From: Tolypeutes matacus
Taxonomy: Eukaryota > Chordata > Mammalia > Cingulata > Chlamyphoridae
Length of the DNA stretch: 64,000 nucleotides
Direction: 5' to 3'
Assembly: GCA_026826555.1 (NCBI GenBank)
Contig: JAKSZT010053837.1
Location: forward strand, 574,770-638,769
Shown piece by piece: positions 56,701 to 64,000 of the stretch. Positions within the stretch are counted from its first letter, which is position 1; every line of letters starts with the position of its first letter. The translations under genes were made by a program, and so were the position numbers. Under the pieces are notes generated by a model. The model was not told where the DNA came from and ran no database searches. It saw nothing but the letters and a program-made list of their open reading frames with translations.

Positions 56701-57483
56701 TTCTCTGGAGGTGCTGTAGGATGCAGGTAGGAGGGACTTCAGGATATGGTGGGGCCCCTGCCAGTATGCAAAGAACAAAGTAGCAAGAAAACTTTAGGGT
56801 CCTCTAGAATATGAACTATTACTTAACACTGCTCTTTATCCACTCTGGAGATTGATTGCAAAGGATACCAGATACTGTACAGTTGGATGTTCCTGGTGAT
56901 CAAGTAAGGATAAGGTTTAGAGAATTTAGAGAGAAAAAAGATTTTTGGGGAGTGGGAAAGAATAAGTTAGATAAATTCTGAGTTTTTAAGAAAGTAACAA
57001 AATAAGACAAAGGTAAAAGGAAGACCTGCCTTCCATACCCCAAACATGGAAAGGTGCTGCAGTTTCTCAATCAAATGGGTTATTTAGTTTAACAACAACA
57101 TTTTTATGTATTGAAGCATGAGCATCTTTTCAAAGCATATCACTCTGGGCATTATGTTTTGTATTTCAAAACAATCCTTGAAATTTGGGAGAAAAGAAAA
57201 GGTGGAAGAGAGAAAAAGAAAATTAAGGTTGATTAAAGCAAGGGAGAGAACAACTTAGGCAAGAAATCATCACTTCATAATAAGACATATCTCAGGGCCA
57301 GGCTTGGATTTCATGTCAGATCAGTTAAAAATTCAGAGCTTGTACTGAAAACCCTTCTGGAAGCGTACACCACCCAGCACCCAAATAAACATACTTGCAT
57401 ATTTGCATACAAGGCACACACTACTGTGGGGATGATCCTTACCTAGAGTCATCATCTCATAGAGCAGGATCCCAAAGGACCAC
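53553..57483 (-). CDS. STYK1: STYK1 (NOK), last three coding exons
   Basis: STYK1 is a single-pass membrane protein with a tyrosine kinase-like intracellular domain, implicated in growth signalling. Exons on the minus strand are 57483-57443, 56757-56661 and 53757-53553 with AG/GT boundaries and closing phases. The first (41 nt) reads WSFGILLYEMMTLG, kinase subdomain IX. The second reads APPYPEVPPTCILQHLQRRK and MKKPSSCTHTM. The third carries NLMKSCWRWSEDSRPSPREL (subdomain XI), then VLQVPELVVPELYAAVAGIS, and ends YNYSIL with TGA at 53555-53553. Upstream exons with the membrane segment and catalytic loop are not visible and should lie beyond 64000 or in unrecognised sequence to the right. Confidence 0.94.
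53990..54640 (-). repeat. L2 LINE fragment in STYK1 intron
   Basis: CCAGAACCTACAGTGGTTTCCCATTGC, TCCTCCAGCCAAATCAGTGTCTTG and the TTTGCTTGCACCATCCTCAGTTC segment are L2 in reverse orientation. Confidence 0.7.
54770..54960 (-). repeat. MIR SINE in STYK1 intron
   Basis: TTATTATCCCCACTTTAACAG, CAATTTGCCCAAGACCACACAG and TAGTAAGTAGCAGGGCTAGG are reversed MIR segments. Confidence 0.8.
55373..56048 (+). mobile_element. Solo LTR, 676 bp, MaLR/ERVL-like
   Basis: It starts TGTCCTGATTTGAG and ends AAACTAAAACA. The flanking bases CTACT and GTACT differ at one of five positions. It shares its last 90 bp and the central AATAAATTCCC part with the LTR at 48076, but has a longer middle. No viral gene is present. 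Confidence 0.85.
56661..56757 (-). CDS. STYK1: STYK1 penultimate coding exon
   Basis: Acceptor TACTGGCAG and donor CCAT|GTAAGT bound 97 nt with phases matching both neighbours. Confidence 0.93.
57443..57483 (-). CDS. STYK1: STYK1 41-nt kinase exon
   Basis: Acceptor TTTCTTTTACAG and donor CTAG|GTAAGG; the peptide is WSFGILLYEMMTLG. Confidence 0.93.
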
Positions 57484-57746
57484 CTGTAAAAGAAACAAAG
57501 ACACTTAGGATATTTAAGAGAGCTTAAATATGTTAAAGGGAGCACTTAAGTATCAGAGGCCTTCGGTACGAACCCTACAAAGAAGGCAATGAAAGAGAAT
57601 TTAGGGTGAGTGTCTGATAAATAAGCAAATTAATAGCCCCACTAGAAAGCATTTCTATCCAATCTCTTTAAGAACAGGACCTATGTCTTTCTTGTATATT
57701 TCACAATAATGGTTGACTATTATTTACTAAATTGTGTGTGCATACG

Positions 57747-57766
57747 CACACACACACACACATAAA
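57747..57766. repeat. (CA)n microsatellite
   Basis: About ten CA dinucleotides. Confidence 0.9.
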
Positions 57767-58359
57767 CACATTCATCCAAACTTAAAAAAATTTGTCTCTG
57801 CCTCTTTCCACCCTTCCTGATAAATTCCAGCCTTTATTCTAGGCACAAAGCCAAATGAGGCTAATCATTTAGCCATTATTCTCAGTAGATACAATTACCC
57901 GAGCATAGGAAAAATATTAACAGAATAAGCTTTATATGTAGTTGGAATTTTTATATGCCTAAGCAATATTATTTAAGAGAGAGAGATTTTACCATTCTGT
58001 ACCATCATGCGTTATATTTTCCATTTATACTTATTACCCCCAGATCTCTATTGAAAAGCAGATGCCAGTGAGTCTATGAAATTGGAGGCATTTTAACTGA
58101 CTCACCATATTAACTGACATCCTGTATTTCCTCTGCTGCCCATGACATTCATGGCTAGTAGGATATTCTGCATTATATGTCTATATTTCTATAAGAAGTT
58201 GAGTTATATGGTTACCAAAATTCAATCGTGATTCTTTATAATCCTGTTTATGCCAACTGTACATGTAACTGTAATGATGCAATCAGTTAAATATTATGTA
58301 TACTGATTATAAATGCGAAAGGTATTATCTCTCTGAACACAAAGTTGAATGCTTTAAAA

Positions 58360-61300
58360 ACATTCTATAAAAACAAATTGCTTGAAAGGAAAAAACAAAG
58401 GGCAAGAGACTTGGAGAAGAGTGTAGAAATGAAGATTATTAGAAATGGTAAATAAAAGGGTAAAAAGTCAGACAAAAATACGATGACAACAAAAAACCAA
58501 AGATCAAAATGGATAAAGTAAGTAATGTTTTTAGAGTAACAACACTGAATGTTAATGGCTTGAACTCCCCAATCAAAAGACATAGACTGACAAAATGGAT
58601 TTGAAAAATGAGCCATCTATATGTTGTCTACGAGAGACTAACCTCAGATGTAAGGACACAACAAGGTTAAAAGTGAAAGGGTGGAAAAAGATATTCCATG
58701 CAAATAGTAACCAAAAAAGAGCTGGAGTAGCAATACTAATTAGTGGACAAAATAGATTCTAAATGCAAAAAAGTTATAGGTGATGAAAAATATCATTATA
58801 TATCTAATAAAAAGGTGCAATTCAGCAAGAAGAAATAAGTATACTAAATATTTATGCACCTAACCTGAGTGCCCCAAAATACATGAGGCACACACTGGCA
58901 AAGCTGAAGGGAGAAACAGATGTCTCTACAATAATAGTTGGAGATTTCAATACACCACTCGCAGTACTGGATAGAACATCTGGACAGAGGATAAATAAAG
59001 ACACCGAGAGCTTGAATAATATAAGTGAACAGACATATATAGAAGACTGCACCCCAAAACTGCAGGATAAACATTCTTTTCAAGTAGTCATGGATCTTTC
59101 TCCAAGATAGACCATATGTTGGGTCACAAGTCAAGTCTCAATACATTTTAAAAGATTGAAATTATACAAAACACTTTCTCCGATAATAATGGAATGAAGC
59201 TGGAAATCAATAATGGACGGTAGGGAAGCAGATATGGCTCAAGTGATTGGGCTCCCATCTACCATTTAGGAGGACAAGGGTTCAATTCCTGGGGCCTCCT
59301 GCTGAAAGGAAAGCTGGCTCGAGCAGGGAGCTGGCCCGCATGGAGAGCTGGTGCAGCAAAATGATGCAACAATAAGAGACACAGATCAGGGAGCTGAGGT
59401 GGCACAAGAGATTGAGCAGCCTCTCTCCACTCCAGGAGGTCCCAGGATCGGTTCCCGGTGCTGCCTAAAGAGAAGACAAGCAGACACAGAAGAACACACA
59501 GAGAACAGACAGCCAGCACAAAACAACAACGGGGCGGGGGGGGGGGGTAAATAAATCTTTAAAAAAAATAGTGGATGGAAAAAGGGAAAATTCATAAATA
59601 TATGGAGATTAAACAACACATTCTTAAATAATCAATGGGCCAAAGAAGAAATTGCAAGAAAACTCAGCAAATATCTTGAGACAAATGGGAACACAACATA
59701 TCAAAACCTATGGGACATCACAAAGGCAGTGCTGAGAGGGAAATTTATAGCCTTCAGTGCTTAAATTAAAAAAAGAAGAAAGACCTAAAATTGAAGACTC
59801 AGCTGCACACCTGGAGGATCTAAAAAAAGAAGAGCAAACTAATCCCAAATCAAGCTGAAGGAAAGAAATAGTAAAGATCAGGGCAGAAATAAAGGAAATC
59901 AAGAACAACAACAACAACAAAAAAACAAGAGAATCAACAAAACGAAAGGTGGTTCTTTGAGAAGATCAACAGAATCTACAAATCCTTAGCTAGATTGACA
60001 AAGAAAAAAGGAGAGAAGATGCAAATAAATAAAATCAGAAATGAGAGGGGGGACATTACCACTGACCCCACAGAAATAAGAGAGATCATAAGAAGATACT
60101 ATGAACAACTGTATGCCAAAAAATTAAAAAATGTAGATGAGATGGACAAATCCTAGAAACTCACGAACCACCTACACTGACCCTAGAAGAAACAGAAGAC
60201 CCCAACAAAACAACCACAAATGTAGAGATTGAAACAGTTATCAAAAACCTCCCAAAGATGAAAAACCCAGGACTAGGCAAATTGGTAAATTCTACCAATC
60301 ATTCAAAGATGACCTAATACCAGTCTTGCTCAAGCTCTTCCAAAAAATTGAACAGGAAAGAATAATACCAAACTCATTCTATGAAGCCATCATCACCCTA
60401 ATATCAAAACCAGATAAAGATATTATGAGAAAAGAAAATTACAGACCCATATCTCTAATGAATATAGATGCAAAAATCCTCAACACAATACTTACAAACT
60501 GAATCCAAAAGCACATTTAAAGGATTATATACCACGATCAAGTGGGTTTTTCCCAGGTATGCAAGGGTGGTTTAACACAAGAAAATCAATTAGTGTAATT
60601 AACCACACTGATAAATTGAAGAAAAACCACATGATCCTATCGATTGATGCAAAAAAGGAATTTTATAAAATATAGCACCATTTCTTGATAAAAGCACTCC
60701 AAAAGATATGAAAAGAGGGAAACTTTTTCAATATGGTAAAATGCATATATGAAAAACCTAAAGCGCATTTCACTCAATGGTGAAAGACTGAAAGTTTTCC
60801 TGCTGAGATCAGGAACAAGACAAGGATGCCCACTGTGTCCATCATTATTCAATATTGTGCTAGAAGTTCTAGCTAGAGCAATTATGCAAGATAAAGAATT
60901 AAAACGCACCCAAATAGGAAAGGATGAAGTGAGACTTTCACTGATGACATGATCCTATATCTAGAAAATTCTGAAAAATCTACAACAAAGCTGCTAGAGC
61001 TAACAGACAAGTTCAGCAAAGTGGCAGGATAAAAGATTAATACACAAAATCAATAGCATTTCTATACACTACTGATGTGCAATCTGAGGAGGGAATGAAA
61101 AAAAAATTCTACTTATAATAGTGACCAAAAGAATCAAATATTTAAGAATAAACTTAACCAAGGACATAAAGGGCCTGTATTCAGAAAACTACAAAACACT
61201 GCTAAAAGAAACCAAAGAAGTCGTAAATAAATGGAAGGGCAATTTGTTCGTGGATTGGAAGACTAAATATCATTATGATGAAAATTCTACCCAAACTGAT

Positions 61301-62690
61301 TTACAGATTCAACGTGATCCCAATAAAAATCCCAACAGCCTTCTTTGCAGAAATTGAAAAGCCAATAAACAAATTTATTTGGAAGGGAATGGGGCCCCGA
61401 ATAGCCAAAAATGTCTTAAAAAAGGAAGAATGAAGTTGAAGGATTCTCACTTCCTGGCTTTAAAGCATGTTACTTAGCTACAGTAGTGAAAACAGCATGG
61501 TACTGGTATAAGAACAGACAGATTGACCAATGGAACCGAACCGAGAACTCAGAAATAGACCCTCACATCTACAGTCAAGTGACTTTTGACAAGGCTATTA
61601 AGCCCACCCAGCTGGGCTAGAACGGTCTATTCAACAAATGGTCCTGGGAGACTAGGATAGCAATATCCAAAAGAAAGAAAAAAGACCCCTACCTCACACC
61701 TTATACAAAAATTAACTCAAAATGGGTCAAGGACCTAAATATAGAAACAATAACCATAAAACTCCTAGAAGAAAATGTAGGAAAACATTTTCAAGATCTT
61801 GTGGTAGGTGGCAGTTTTCTTTAACCTTACACCCAAAGCACAAGCAACAAAAGAAATTTAAGCATGTTTGCACTTCAAAGGACTTTGTCAAAAGGGTGAA
61901 AAGGCAGCCAACTCAATGGGAGAAAATATTTGGCAATCACCTATCTGATAAGCGTATAATATCCATGATATATAAAGAGATCATACAACTCAACAATAAA
62001 AAGACAAACTACCAATTAAAAAATGGGCAAAAGACTTGAAAAGACAACTGTCCAAAGAAGAAATACAAATGGCAAAGAAACACATGAAAAAATGCTCATT
62101 ACTAGTGATTAGGGAAATGAAAATCAAAACTACAATGAGATATTATTTCACACCTATTAGACTGGCCCTTATTAAAAAGTCGGAAAACTTTAAATGTTGG
62201 CAAGGATATGGAGAGAGATGAATGCATATTCACTGTTGGTGGGAATGCAGAGTGGTACAACCACTGTGAAGGACTGTTTGGCAGTTCCTAAGGAAGTTGA
62301 ATATAGACTTGCCATGGGACCCAGCAATTCCGAGTTTATACTGCTATGTATATAATTAGAAGACCTGAGAGCAGTGACACAAATAGACATTTGCACACTG
62401 ATGTTCATAGCAGCATTATTTACCATAGTCAAAAGGTGGAAACAACACAAGTGTCCAATAACTGATGAATGGATAAACAAATTGTGATGTATACCCACAA
62501 TGGAATATTATGCAGCAGTAAGAAGAAATGAAGTCATGAAACATATAACAACATGGATCATCCTGGAGCACATTAAGTTGAGTGAAGTAAGCCAAATGCA
62601 AAAGGACAAATACTGTATGACTGCGCTATTATGAACTAAACATATTATGTGAAATATAAATATATTATGTGAAATATAAATACGGGTAAA
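58360..62690 (+). mobile_element. 5'-truncated L1, ORF2 and 3' end
   Basis: The element starts in the ORF1-ORF2 spacer. ORF2 begins near 58510 and shows VGDFNTPL (58937-58962), the RT region ([14 protein letters not shown] near 60445-60490) and the C-terminal domain up to about 62640. It has many stops and frameshifts. It lies antisense to STYK1 in the intron and is older than the full-length L1 at 12654. Confidence 0.9.
59222..59571 (+). mobile_element. Composite DAS SINE nested in the L1
   Basis: A DAS head (59222-59300), a GGGAGCTGG-rich middle, a second tRNA-like part (59395-59470, with B box GGTTCCCGGTGC) and a G-run at 59534-59548 before the tail. The flanks AATAATGGACGG and AATAGTGGATGG differ at two of twelve positions and look like an aged target duplication. 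It interrupts L1 ORF2. Confidence 0.88.
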
Positions 62691-62699
62691 ATTGCATAT

Positions 62700-63140
62700 A
62701 TAAGACCATTTTTCTTTGAAGCTGAAAAAAATGTAGGCTAATACTACAAAATGTTAATATCAGGCCCCCCAAAAAAATTATATTAAGTGAAGGAGACCAG
62801 ACATAGATTACTACATATTAGATTATTCCATTTATGTGAAATATAGATATAAATCAATTTATAAAGATGAAATTAGATTAGTGGTTATATATGGCTGGGG
62901 GAGGAATCCTAATGGGTGTGGAGTCTTTCTTTTTGGAGCAATGAAATTGTTTGAAAACTTTTGAGGTCATGAATGTACAGCATTGTGATTATACTAAAAG
63001 CCACTGATTATACACTTTGGGTAGTTCATAAGGTGTGTGAATGTATCTCAAAAAAAAAAAAACAACGGCTTGATAAACAAATAATTGTGCAAGAATAGCC
63101 AGAAATAGCAGTTGTGCAGGGGAAACAGAGAGAGATTGAG
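62700..63140. other. L1 remnant and A-rich stretch
   Basis: Decayed 3' L1 text (GTGATTATACTAAAAGCCACTG) with an A-run near 63049. No gene recognised. Confidence 0.5.
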
Positions 63141-63330
63141 AGGTGAGGAATTTTTTTGTCTGTCTGTTTTCTGTTTATTATTATTAATGTAATAATGAAA
63201 ATGCTCTAATAATGACTGAAGTGATGAACGCACAACTATGTGATTATACCAAATACCATTGATTGTACACTTTGGATGAATTGTATGCTTTATTAATATG
63301 TATCAATAAAATACATATTAAATAAAAATA
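63140..63330 (+). repeat. L1-type 3' end repeat, copy 3 of 3
   Basis: Same sequence as 5820-6000 and reversed at 27760. Confidence 0.65.
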
Positions 63331-63446
63331 TAGAAAATGAGGAAAATAGGAATAAAAGCCTGCAGTGAAAATGCTTCAAATTTTTTTTTCAAGTTTCTTA
63401 CTCTATTTAGGATCATCCCAAACTGGAGCTCAAAATAGATGGTATT

Positions 63447-63627
63447 GGGAAGCGGCTGTGGCTCAATCAGTAGGGCTCCCGTTTACCATATGGGAGGCCC
63501 CGGGTTCGGTTCCCGGGTCCTCCTGGTGAAGGCAAGCCCGCCCGTACGGCATGGTTAGCTGACCCAGCGAGCACAGGCAGCAAGGGGGGGATAAATGAAT
63601 AAATAAATAAAATCTTTAAAAAAAAAA
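63447..63627 (+). mobile_element. Long DAS SINE with exact target-site duplication
   Basis: Head GGGAAGCGGCTGTGGCTCAA, B box GGTTCGGTTCCCGG, same extension as the copy at 37675. It is flanked by the 15-bp AAAATAGATGGTATT at 63432-63446 and 63628-63642. Confidence 0.96.
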
Positions 63628-63642
63628 AAAATAGATGGTATT

Positions 63643-64000
63643 TATCCAAGAAACATAACATATAACCGCATTTAGCAGATGAATAAATGTACATTTATAT
63701 GTTTTAAGTTAAAATAAAATATTGCACTATACATATTTCTTTTTCTTTTAGTAATTCCTGGTTTAACTGACCTTTGGATTAAGTGGACCTACCACTTCAA
63801 ATAAGAGGACTTCTACTGGATACAGAACTCACATATTGGTGTGAATGATCTTTTCATTTTTCTTTTTTCTTTTTTTCCCAAAATTAGGGCTGCTGATCTA
63901 ATATAGAAGGAATATCTGAAAAGGCACAAATGAGGACAGAGTCCAAATATGAACTCTGTCACTTAACATTTCTGCTTCAGAGTATATCTGACTTGCAAGC
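63643..64000. other. Unassigned right end
   Basis: No exon or repeat recognised in the final stretch. Confidence 0.3.

Overview
This is a window of mammalian nuclear DNA, almost certainly from an armadillo-like xenarthran (Dasypus is my best guess). The evidence is at least fourteen tRNA-derived SINEs of the DAS type, young L1 elements with their own tandem 5' UTR monomers, ancient mammalian repeats (MIR, L2, hAT), and intron-split genes. Nothing in it is bacterial. Most long open frames are pieces of L1 elements or chance frames.

Three protein genes are present, all on the minus strand, in the order KLRA (Ly49) - MAGOHB - STYK1. This is the order known at the telomeric-type edge of the mammalian natural killer gene complex (human 12p13). 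KLRA is spread over 7703-26824 in six coding exons. I joined them by splice sites and reading phase: the phases close exactly and give an uninterrupted 279-residue C-type lectin-like receptor with an ITIM, one transmembrane segment, a coiled-coil stalk and a complete lectin-like domain. The human counterpart is a pseudogene, so an apparently intact single-copy gene here is the main result. MAGOHB (38906-46223, five exons, 148 residues) is also complete and starts in a CpG island. STYK1 is represented by its last three coding exons (53553-57483); the rest lies beyond the right edge.

Layout: 1-845 unassigned; 846-3511 a G3BP1 processed pseudogene; 3512-7600 L1 debris, including a twin-primed L1 insertion; 7600-26830 KLRA, whose 13-kb intron before the last exon carries a full-length L1 (12654-18809) inserted into an older L1; 26830-38630 the KLRA upstream region with MaLR, DAS and a locally duplicated DAS/minisatellite block, and a candidate promoter and non-coding exons near 36.3 and 35.8 kb; 38640-46450 MAGOHB and its promoter; 46450-52940 intergenic DNA with L2, a solo LTR and DAS copies; 52940-64000 STYK1 3' end, with a large LTR in one intron and a 5'-truncated L1 plus nested DAS in another.

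The genes do not form a pathway. KLRA is a predicted inhibitory NK-cell receptor, MAGOHB is an exon junction complex core protein, and STYK1 is a membrane-anchored kinase-like protein. Their linkage is positional. No database search or alignment was run; family assignments come from motif recognition and splice-phase agreement.
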